DNA of 6,700 nucleotides from a bacterium. GTDB taxonomy: Bacteria > JAMORN01. The position numbers were made by a program, and so were the translations under genes. This document shows, in pieces, positions 1-6,177 of the stretch. Under the pieces are notes generated by a model, which saw nothing but the letters and a program-made list of their open reading frames with translations, had not been told where the DNA came from and ran no database searches. Location: positions 1 to 6,700 of the forward strand of contig JAMORN010000145.1 of assembly GCA_027063545.1 (NCBI GenBank), written 5' to 3'. Position 1 is the first letter of the stretch. Every line of letters starts with the position of its first letter.

Positions 1-361
1 CACAACAATATTTTTAATAATAACAGGAATTATAGCAGGATTTATATCTGGATTATTAGGTATTGGAGGAGGCGGTTTTCTATCACCACTTTATTCATTA
101 TTTGGATATTCTCCTATAATTATTTCCAATATTACTATATTTTTTGTTCCAATTACTTCATTTATAGGATTTTTAACATATTTAGTAGAGAAGCAAGTAG
201 ATTATATAATGCTTTTTGCAGTAGCTGTAGGAGGTTTTTTAGGAGGTTATTTATCACATTTTGTTCAAAAGAACTATTTAAAATCCAAACATATAAAAAT
301 TATCTTATCTTTAATATTTATAATCATAGGGTTAAAATTATTATTCAAGCATCTTTTTTAA
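1..361 (+). CDS. TauE/SafE-family membrane transporter, C-terminal part (5' end outside window)
   Basis: The reading frame is open from base 2 to a TAA at 359-361 and gives the last 119 residues of a membrane protein. Residues 9-31 carry the glycine-rich family signature, with the core GLLGIGGGGFLSP. In TauE/SafE (DUF81) proteins this motif occurs once in each half, so this is the second half of a protein usually about 250 residues long. Hydrophobic stretches lie at about residues 1-17, 37-62, 66-85 and 98-116, so roughly four membrane segments are visible. Members sit in the inner membrane, and some export sulfite, sulfoacetate or related organosulfur anions; the substrate here cannot be told. 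The stop lies 3 bases before the scpA ATG, so the two are probably on one transcript. Family assignment is firm; specific function is unknown. Confidence 0.88.
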   Translation, partial: TTIFLIITGIIAGFISGLLGIGGGGFLSPLYSLFGYSPIIISNITIFFVPITSFIGFLTYLVEKQVDYIMLFAVAVGGFLGGYLSHFVQKNYLKSKHIKIILSLIFIIIGLKLLFKHLF

Positions 362-364
362 AAT

Positions 365-1102
365 ATGTTAGATTGGAATTTATTTACTTATCAATATTAT
401 GTTGAGATTACTAATTTTAAAGGACCAATTGGATTATTAATAGATTTAATAGAAAAACAAAAAATAGATTTAAAAGATATACCTATTTCAGAGATAACTT
501 CTCAATATTTAGAACATATTGAAATTATAAAAGAAATAGATATAAATAAAGCTTCTGATTTTATTGCTATGGCTTCATTTTTATTAAAAGTGAAAGCGGA
601 GTATCTTCTATATGAAAAACAACAAGATAAATCAGAAGAATTAGACCCGAGAAGAAAGATTATAAAAAAGATAGAGGAGTACAAGCTATATAAAGAAATA
701 TCTAAAAAGTTAAGTAAGATGTTAAATATAACTTATTTTAAAAGTGATATAGCTAAATTTGATCCTATAGAAATAGATACAGAACAAAGATATTATTTAA
801 ATATAAAAGATTTAGTGGAAGTTTATTTAGATATCCTAAAGCGTTATAAAAGATTGTTAGAAGATCAAAATTTTTATACATCAAAGTATAGGATAGAGGA
901 GGAAATAAAGAAAATTTTAGAAATCATCAAAAAATTTAAAGAGGTTTATTTTGAAGATATAGTAAAAGAAAAAGAAGGGGATAAAGAGTATATGATTACC
1001 AATTTTATGGCTATTTTGGAATTAGCTAAATTACAGAATATAAGACTATCGCAGCAAAAAAATTTTGATAGAATAAAATTATTTCTTAATAGATATGAAT
1101 AA
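365..1102 (+). CDS. scpA: Segregation and condensation protein A (kleisin subunit of SMC-ScpAB)
   Basis: ScpA is the kleisin that bridges the two SMC heads and binds an ScpB dimer, forming the bacterial condensin that compacts and segregates chromosomes on the nucleoid. The 245-residue length is normal. Family landmarks are clear: FKGPIGLL at residues 18-25 (consensus FeGPLdLLL), the helix KIDLKDIPISEITSQYL at 33-49, ASDFIAMASFLLKVKAEYLL at 63-82, and DPRRKII followed by EEYKLYK at 94-110. The C-terminal winged helix that contacts the SMC head is at about 208-243. The start gives the usual short lead before the FxGP motif and no upstream alternative fits. There is no Shine-Dalgarno sequence: the preceding bases are T-rich and include the upstream gene's stop at 359-361, so translational coupling is likely. 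scpB follows after 12 bases. Confidence 0.96.
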   Translation: MLDWNLFTYQYYVEITNFKGPIGLLIDLIEKQKIDLKDIPISEITSQYLEHIEIIKEIDINKASDFIAMASFLLKVKAEYLLYEKQQDKSEELDPRRKIIKKIEEYKLYKEISKKLSKMLNITYFKSDIAKFDPIEIDTEQRYYLNIKDLVEVYLDILKRYKRLLEDQNFYTSKYRIEEEIKKILEIIKKFKEVYFEDIVKEKEGDKEYMITNFMAILELAKLQNIRLSQQKNFDRIKLFLNRYE

Positions 1103-1114
1103 AAGGAAGTTTAT

Positions 1115-1645
1115 ATGAGAATAGAGAATATAATAGAGGCTATTTTATTATATGCTTCTGAACCTATAGATGAAAAAAAGTTTATAGAGTTTTTTGGAAA
1201 GAAGTATAATTTAAAGTTAAAAACTAAGGATATTCAAACTATAATAGAAAATTTAAATCATATATATGAAATAACCTCAAGGAGCTTTAGGGTAGTAAGA
1301 AAAAAAGATGGATATTATATAAAAATAAAAGAAGATTTTGCTCAAGATCTAAAAGAATTTTATAAAAAAGTTGATAAGATAGAATTGTCTAAAGAGGCTT
1401 TGGAAACTTTATCCATTATAATTTTTGAAGGACCCATAACAAAAAGTAGAATAGACGAAATAAGGGGTGTTAATTCAGAGAGAACCCTTAGAAATTTGTT
1501 AAATTTAGGTTATATAAAGATTGTAGGAAAATCTCAGGAACTTGGTAATCCTAATTTATATTATGTATCTGATAAATTATTAGATATACTAGGTTATAAC
1601 TCAGTTGATGAGATAAAAGATTTATTATCTTCTGGAGATTTATAA
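1115..1645 (+). CDS. scpB: Segregation and condensation protein B
   Basis: ScpB dimerises and binds the middle of ScpA, stabilising the SMC-ScpAB condensin. The 176-residue protein has the two winged-helix layout of the family. The first domain opens with IIEAILLYASEPI at residues 6-18. The second contains the hallmark LSKEALETLSIIIFEGPITK (91-110), then IDEIRGVNSERTLRNLL (113-129) and the closing wing VGKSQELGNPNLYYVSD (137-153). In most ScpB proteins that last element reads GR..pGRP.lY; here both arginines of the pattern are replaced, a modest divergence. A good ribosome binding site (AAGGAAG, 1103-1109) lies 5 bases before the ATG. The gene is in a tight operon with scpA. Its TAA (1643-1645) overlaps the stop of the convergent radical SAM gene. 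The SMC gene itself is not in the window. Confidence 0.94.
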   Translation: MRIENIIEAILLYASEPIDEKKFIEFFGKKYNLKLKTKDIQTIIENLNHIYEITSRSFRVVRKKDGYYIKIKEDFAQDLKEFYKKVDKIELSKEALETLSIIIFEGPITKSRIDEIRGVNSERTLRNLLNLGYIKIVGKSQELGNPNLYYVSDKLLDILGYNSVDEIKDLLSSGDL

Positions 1646-3037
1646 TGCATGATTCTTTAAATCAATTTTTATATGTTTAATTCCTTTTTCAATCCCATGA
1701 TTTAGCCATAGTGCTGTGTTATGTATCTCTTTATATATATTTTCATCAAAACTTTTGTCAATAAATCTTTTAGGAAATATAGAATTATTATGATATAATG
1801 GTTCTTTTAAAACCCATTCAGGAAAAACTTTAGCCATTTTTGTTTTAGGTACAATAGCAAAATCGCTAAGATATATTTTTACTCCAAGGTCAAATAGAAA
1901 TTTCATTCCTTCATATATGTCTTTTATATTTTCTCCAGGGACTCCATACATTAAATAAACTTCTATATTTCTTTTATCAATCCCTGATTCTTCCATATTT
2001 CTTATAGCATCTATAATATGCTGTTTTGTTACTTTTTTGTCCATTATTTCATAAAATTCATTGGAAATAGATTCTAAAGAAATACGTATAGTTTTGAAAT
2101 TTAATTCTTTAAAAATTTGAGCAATCTTTCTATCAATATATCTTGCATGAGCACTATTTGGCAAATGAAATCTTATATTTCTTTCTTTTATTTTGTCTTT
2201 TATCGTTTCCATAATAGGAATAAAATGTTCATTTTTTCTGTATAATAAAGAGTCATCATAAAAGGCAATATCTTTTACTTTTTTTCTAAAAAGGGTTTGG
2301 AAATCTTTGTAAATTGTATCTTTTTCTATTAGTTTAAATTTTGAAAGAATTTTTGAAGCACAGAAATCACAATTAAATGGACATCCTGTAATAGTTTGGA
2401 TTACGCCATATTTCATTATATTGTAATCTTCATAATATATAGGAGGGGTATTTTTTATTTCTACATATTTATTGTAGTTTAAAAACTTTTTTAATATATA
2501 ATTTAAAGAAGAGTTGGAATTTATTGAAGATGATGGGATTACTTCGACATTATATTTTTTAAAATATTTAATTGCATGTTCATAACATAAAGAAGCATAT
2601 ATACCAATGAGTATAATAGGAGTATCAGGATATATACTTTTTATAATTTTTATTGTGTATTCAACCCCTAAATACCAGTATGTCATTATAGAATTTAGAA
2701 TAAATAAATCTGGCTTGGAAATATTTTTTAATTTTTTTATAAATAGTTTTTCAGGAAATCCATAAAGAAAATAATCTCTTTCTATGCCTATTTTCTTGTA
2801 GGTTTCTGGAATACTAATCTTTTTTTTAGGATATTTAGAGGTATGATATTTCTCTATTTTTATTTTAGTATATTTGGATAGTTCTATATCAAAAACATCT
2901 AAAACATCAATAACTTTAACATTAAAGCCTAATTCTTTAAATAAAGAGGCACTTCTTAATAGACCAATAGGTTTAGCCCATAGATTATAAGCTGCAAAAT
3001 CACTAATATAAGGATTTATAAAAACAATATTTTTCAT
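1640..3037 (-). CDS. Radical SAM protein with N-terminal cobalamin-binding-type domain, substrate unknown
   Basis: This 465-residue protein has the two-domain layout of B12-dependent radical SAM enzymes (class B type). Residues 1-170 form a Rossmann-like fold resembling the cobalamin-binding domain, starting with NIVFINPY and containing PIGLLRSASLFKELGFNVKVID. Residues 210-400 hold the radical SAM core, with the cluster motif C219-x3-C223-x2-C226, an acidic FYDDSL at 259-264, RISLES at 318-323 and the glycine-rich GVPGE at 365-369. The three cysteines should bind a [4Fe-4S] cluster that cleaves S-adenosylmethionine to a radical. The first domain lacks the classical DxHxxG cobalamin motif; in its place is MTYWYLG (118-124), followed by IGIYAS (144-149). 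Cobalamin use is therefore uncertain. The family is widespread but, to my knowledge, has no assigned reaction. No ribosome binding site precedes the ATG. It follows the lipoprotein gene on the same strand but is separated by a terminator. Confidence 0.87.
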   Translation of the reverse strand: MKNIVFINPYISDFAAYNLWAKPIGLLRSASLFKELGFNVKVIDVLDVFDIELSKYTKIKIEKYHTSKYPKKKISIPETYKKIGIERDYFLYGFPEKLFIKKLKNISKPDLFILNSIMTYWYLGVEYTIKIIKSIYPDTPIILIGIYASLCYEHAIKYFKKYNVEVIPSSSINSNSSLNYILKKFLNYNKYVEIKNTPPIYYEDYNIMKYGVIQTITGCPFNCDFCASKILSKFKLIEKDTIYKDFQTLFRKKVKDIAFYDDSLLYRKNEHFIPIMETIKDKIKERNIRFHLPNSAHARYIDRKIAQIFKELNFKTIRISLESISNEFYEIMDKKVTKQHIIDAIRNMEESGIDKRNIEVYLMYGVPGENIKDIYEGMKFLFDLGVKIYLSDFAIVPKTKMAKVFPEWVLKEPLYHNNSIFPKRFIDKSFDENIYKEIHNTALWLNHGIEKGIKHIKIDLKNHAL

Positions 3038-3039
3038 AT

Positions 3040-3051
3040 TAATAAATTATA
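3040..3051 (-). promoter_or_regulatory. Possible -10 box of a near-leaderless promoter for the radical SAM gene
   Basis: On the minus strand a perfect TATAAT lies at 3051-3046, directly after the T-run of the terminator. A transcript starting about 7 bases downstream would begin near 3039, within 2-3 bases of the ATG at 3037. This fits the absence of any Shine-Dalgarno sequence. No convincing -35 hexamer is visible at 16-18 bases (AAACTT at best), and TATAAT is common by chance in such A+T-rich DNA, so confidence is low. Confidence 0.3.
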
Positions 3052-3091
3052 AAAAAAAGCCCGAAGAAAAGTTTGCTATCTTCGTGCTTTT
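3051..3091 (-). terminator. Rho-independent terminator after the parvulin lipoprotein gene
   Basis: Read on the minus strand, the arms are AAAAGC-A-CGAAGA (3091-3079) and TCTTCG-G-GC (3067-3059). They form a stem of 8 G/C-containing base pairs with one A/G mismatch, around an 11-base loop (3078-3068), followed directly by eight Ts (3058-3051). The upstream AAAA can extend the pairing into the T-run. It sits 34 bases past the lipoprotein stop codon, as expected. It is the only clearly G+C-enriched hairpin in the 87-base gap, and should end the rfbC-macro-lipoprotein transcript and insulate the radical SAM gene. Confidence 0.87.
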
Positions 3092-3124
3092 ATATTTAAA
3101 ATTATTTTAATATTATTAGATTAA

Positions 3125-5563
3125 TTATTTCCCAGATTTAAGAAGAATTTTAGCATCATCAGCTAAATCACTTTTAGGATAGTCTTTTACTACTTTTTCA
3201 AAGTATGGTTTAGCTAAATCTGGTCTTTTTAGTTTCTCTTGAAACATAAATCCTAAAAGGAAATATACTTTATATAAATCTTTATTACCTTTAAACTCCT
3301 TTAAGAGTTCATTATACAATTGATATGCTTTTCCATATTTTTTATTTTCGTCATAAAGTCTTGCAAGATTTAATTTTGCCTTAAATAATACTTCTCCTTT
3401 TGCAGATGGTGATTCAATAATCTGTTTATATATATTCATAGCAGTTAATGTTCTATTTTTAGTTAGCATAGAATCCGCAGTAGCTAAAAGAGAATCTAAT
3501 TGTTTAATTGTATATACCTTACCTCTTTTTTTAGATAATAATACGTCTGGAATATACAAGGAGTCATAAAATACTACTTCATATTTTTTGAATAGTTGTT
3601 TGTATACTTCTATTTTATGTTTATATAAATAATAAACAGAAGCAAATTCTTTGACTCTATCCTTTACTGTTTCAAATTTTGCTAATTTACCATAGATTCT
3701 ATAATGTTCGAGGTTCATATAATAATATTCTTTAAGCATTTGTGGGGTGATATACATATCAGCGCATATTTGAGCTATTTGATCATTATTTAAATCTTCA
3801 AATTTATTAATTAGTTGACCATTTTCATTTTTAAAATGGTATCTACTTTTATATTTTTCATAGAAAGTTTTGATTTCTTTAGGATCAAAACCATAGTATT
3901 TACTTATATAATTTTTATCATATATGTATGCCCAATATGATATAGGAGAATATTTTAATACAACTTTAAAAAATCCATCATTAAAATATCCTCTTTTTTG
4001 AGCATCATAATAATAAAGCATCTGATCTAAAAGGGAGTTGAAAAATGATGTGATATTATTTTTGTCAAAATAATAGTCTCTTAATTCTTTAGGTTTTGAT
4101 TTTATATAATTTATATAATCTCCTCGTGTTATTATTAATGAATTTTCTACATTAATTATAGGCTTATTAAGACTATCATAAAATTCTTTAATTATAAGTC
4201 TTTTTACAATAGAATCTTTAGCTACATCAAATGGTTTTTGTACATTTTTTACAATGCTATCTAATCTTATAATATAAAACCCCGAATCTGTTTTAAATTC
4301 TTTAGATATTTGACCTATTTTATTTAATTTCCATAATTCTCTTCCAATTTCAGGGAAAGGAGTTGTTTCTTTAAATACAAATCCATAATCTTTTTTATCT
4401 TCACTATATACATTTCTTATAGAATCAAATTTTGTTGAGTTTTGTCCTATTATTTTTACAAGTTCTTTTGCTTTTTTCCAGGATTTTACTCTAATTGCTG
4501 AAAATTTTCTCATATCAGATATAAAATCTTTTTTATGTACTTTATAATAATTTTTTAATATTGAATCTTTAAATTCTAACTGAGGAAGATCGATAGTATA
4601 ATTATACCATTTTCTCAAACTATCGATATAAAATTTAAATAAACTATCCCTTATGTTGTTAATATATTTTACAACAATTCTATTTTTTACTTTTTCATAT
4701 GGTATATACTTTTCAGGATTTTTCTTTATTAAGTAAAATATATGATATCCCTGTGAAGTTTTTATTACAGAAGTATATGTAGAATCTTTCATTTTAGATA
4801 ATTTATCAAAGATTTCATTACTTTCTTTTATATTTAATTTCCATATAAGTCTATTATATTTATATGTTCCCAATATACCACCTAACTTACCTGTAATAGT
4901 ATCATCAGACATTTTTCTAGCTAGTTCAAAAAAGTTTTCATTTTTCTTTTTCAATAAATAATATGCCTTTTCTATTTTAGATCTATTTTTTGAAAATATA
5001 TGAGCTATTTTTATTGATGTAGGCAACTTAAATTGATCTTTATGAGTATTGTAGTAATTTTTTAAATCTATTTTTTTAGCTACATAATCATTAAGTATTT
5101 TTTCTTTTGCATCAATGAAATTCCATTTTTTATATAGACTATCTTTATTGTTTCTATAGAAATTAAGAAGAGTATCCATAGGTATTGTTATATTTTCAAT
5201 TAAATATATATTCCTATATAAACCAGCTATTTTATAGTAATTTCCAAATTTAAATGATATCTTTAGGGGGATTGAATCTGTAAACCCAAGTTTTTGAGCT
5301 TCGTGATAAAACATATAATATCTTATATAGTCATGAACTAATTTTCTCCTTCCTTCTATACCATTATATAAATATCTTCTTCTTTTTTCTATAGATAAAA
5401 TAGTATAATTTAAATCATCATATGTATATTTATCGCCTGTCTTTTTTAATTCTGCTATAACATTTTTAGGCTTTTGTGTATTTTTAGAGCAAGAAAATAA
5501 GCTAGTAATTAATATAATAGCAAATACAACAACTAAGTAATTTATTCTACAAATTTTTCTCAT
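3125..5563 (-). CDS. Parvulin-type peptidyl-prolyl isomerase lipoprotein with C-terminal TPR-like repeats
   Basis: This is a probable periplasmic folding factor of the SurA/PrsA kind, 812 residues long. A hydrophobic segment (9-23) leads to the lipobox LFSC with acylated Cys25; Ser26 is not an inner-membrane retention residue under the E. coli rule, so outer-membrane anchoring is likely. Residues 44-147 form a SurA-like helical region. The first parvulin domain (about 181-283) keeps the family pattern: IKIAHIF with His188, GKLGGILG at 225-232 and GYHIFYL with His274. A second parvulin-like domain (about 351-437) has lost both histidines (AIRVK; GFYIIRL) and the GGxLG turn, so it is probably non-catalytic. 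Residues 481-577 resemble the N-terminal helical region. Residues 695-800 form about three TPR-like repeats. A strong AAGGAGG (5575-5569) lies 5 bases before the ATG. It follows the macro gene by 25 bases and ends before a terminator. Clients are unknown. Confidence 0.88.
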   Translation of the reverse strand: MRKICRINYLVVVFAIILITSLFSCSKNTQKPKNVIAELKKTGDKYTYDDLNYTILSIEKRRRYLYNGIEGRRKLVHDYIRYYMFYHEAQKLGFTDSIPLKISFKFGNYYKIAGLYRNIYLIENITIPMDTLLNFYRNNKDSLYKKWNFIDAKEKILNDYVAKKIDLKNYYNTHKDQFKLPTSIKIAHIFSKNRSKIEKAYYLLKKKNENFFELARKMSDDTITGKLGGILGTYKYNRLIWKLNIKESNEIFDKLSKMKDSTYTSVIKTSQGYHIFYLIKKNPEKYIPYEKVKNRIVVKYINNIRDSLFKFYIDSLRKWYNYTIDLPQLEFKDSILKNYYKVHKKDFISDMRKFSAIRVKSWKKAKELVKIIGQNSTKFDSIRNVYSEDKKDYGFVFKETTPFPEIGRELWKLNKIGQISKEFKTDSGFYIIRLDSIVKNVQKPFDVAKDSIVKRLIIKEFYDSLNKPIINVENSLIITRGDYINYIKSKPKELRDYYFDKNNITSFFNSLLDQMLYYYDAQKRGYFNDGFFKVVLKYSPISYWAYIYDKNYISKYYGFDPKEIKTFYEKYKSRYHFKNENGQLINKFEDLNNDQIAQICADMYITPQMLKEYYYMNLEHYRIYGKLAKFETVKDRVKEFASVYYLYKHKIEVYKQLFKKYEVVFYDSLYIPDVLLSKKRGKVYTIKQLDSLLATADSMLTKNRTLTAMNIYKQIIESPSAKGEVLFKAKLNLARLYDENKKYGKAYQLYNELLKEFKGNKDLYKVYFLLGFMFQEKLKRPDLAKPYFEKVVKDYPKSDLADDAKILLKSGK

Positions 5564-5588
5564 ATGTTCCTCCTTATATTCTTATTAT

Positions 5589-6140
5589 TTATTTAGTAAT
5601 TTCATTTATTATTTTTTCTAGTGTTTTTTTGTATATTTCAAAATCCTTTTTTGAATATAATACCATATAAATTTTATCAAATTTATCTAAATATTTTATT
5701 AAAGTTTTTAAAGCAATATAAGAGGCTTCTTCAATAGGGTATCCATATATTCCTGTAGATATAGAAGGAAAAGCAATTGTTTTTATATTATTTTTTAACG
5801 CAAGTTCAAGAGAACTTTTATATGTACTTTCTAGTAATTTAGCAGCTTTTTCTGAAGAGTATCTTGAGTATATAGGTCCTACAGCATGTATAACGTATTT
5901 TGCCTTTAGTTTGCCTCCGGATGTAATAGTTGCACTTCCTGTAGGAATAGGTCCATTTTCAGCTATTATTTTATTAGATTCTTCCTGTAAGGAGGGTCCT
6001 GCAGCTTTAGAAATTGCAAGAGCGACACCACCGCCATGAGCAAGATGAGAATTAGCTGCATTTACAATAGCCTCTGTTTCACACTTTGTAATATCCCCTT
6101 GTATCAAAATTAGATTTTTATATTTAAATTCATTTTTCAT
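5589..6140 (-). CDS. Macro-domain protein (ADP-ribose binding, probable ADP-ribose ester hydrolase)
   Basis: The protein is a single macro domain of 183 residues. Visible ADP-ribose-site motifs are QGDIT (14-18, with the adenine-contacting Asp16), IVNAANSHL (25-33, Asn30), the glycine loop HGGGVALAI (35-43), VIHAVGP (83-89), and the phosphate loop FPSISTGIYGYP (124-135). The HGGGVA form resembles the AF1521-like group rather than the GGGGVDGAI form of MacroD. Members bind ADP-ribose, and many remove it from acidic side chains or deacetylate O-acetyl-ADP-ribose in the cytoplasm; activity here is inferred, not shown. An in-frame TTG at 6161 would add seven residues, but those codons contain the ribosome binding site AAAAGGAGG, so the ATG at 6140 is the real start. 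It lies 37 bases after rfbC and 25 before the lipoprotein gene. No ADP-ribosyltransferase is present, so it does not look like a DarTG-type pair. Confidence 0.93.
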   Translation of the reverse strand: MKNEFKYKNLILIQGDITKCETEAIVNAANSHLAHGGGVALAISKAAGPSLQEESNKIIAENGPIPTGSATITSGGKLKAKYVIHAVGPIYSRYSSEKAAKLLESTYKSSLELALKNNIKTIAFPSISTGIYGYPIEEASYIALKTLIKYLDKFDKIYMVLYSKKDFEIYKKTLEKIINEITK

Positions 6141-6147
6141 ATAAAAT

Positions 6148-6156
6148 CCTCCTTTT
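6148..6156 (-). promoter_or_regulatory. Ribosome binding site that fixes the macro-domain start
   Basis: The minus strand reads AAAAGGAGG from 6156 to 6148, a near-perfect anti-16S match 7 bases before the ATG at 6140. It lies inside the codons that a start at the TTG (6161) would translate as KGG, so the longer start is very unlikely. Confidence 0.88.
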
Positions 6157-6169
6157 ATCAATCATAGAA

Positions 6170-6175
6170 ATTATA
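6170..6175 (-). promoter_or_regulatory. Possible internal -10 box upstream of the macro gene
   Basis: The minus strand reads TATAAT from 6175 to 6170 in the 37-base gap between rfbC and the macro gene. A start about 7 bases downstream, near 6163, would leave a short leader carrying the ribosome binding site. No good -35 is visible (GATATT at 17 bases, inside rfbC). Given the base composition this is only a weak candidate; the gene can equally be read through from rfbC. Confidence 0.22.
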
Positions 6176-6177
6176 CT

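Noticed and set aside
502-684. 60-residue minus-strand reading frame inside scpA
   Set aside because: It lies wholly within a confidently identified gene, has low-complexity Ser/Phe/Ile content typical of antisense A+T-rich DNA, and matches no family I recognise.
1637-1668. Weak hairpin GATTTA (1637-1642) / TAAATC (1658-1663) followed by Ts, as a terminator for scpB
   Set aside because: Only six mostly A/T pairs around a 15-base loop, lying inside the coding end of the opposing gene. Such pairings are expected by chance in this composition.
6141-6161. Longer macro-domain protein starting from TTG at 6161
   Set aside because: The extra seven codons contain the ribosome binding site AAAAGGAGG for the ATG at 6140, and add nothing conserved.
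5589-6161. DarTG-like or other toxin-antitoxin or defence role for the macro gene
   Set aside because: DarG-type antitoxins are longer and lie next to a DarT toxin gene. Both neighbours here are identified as envelope genes, and no defence genes are in the window.
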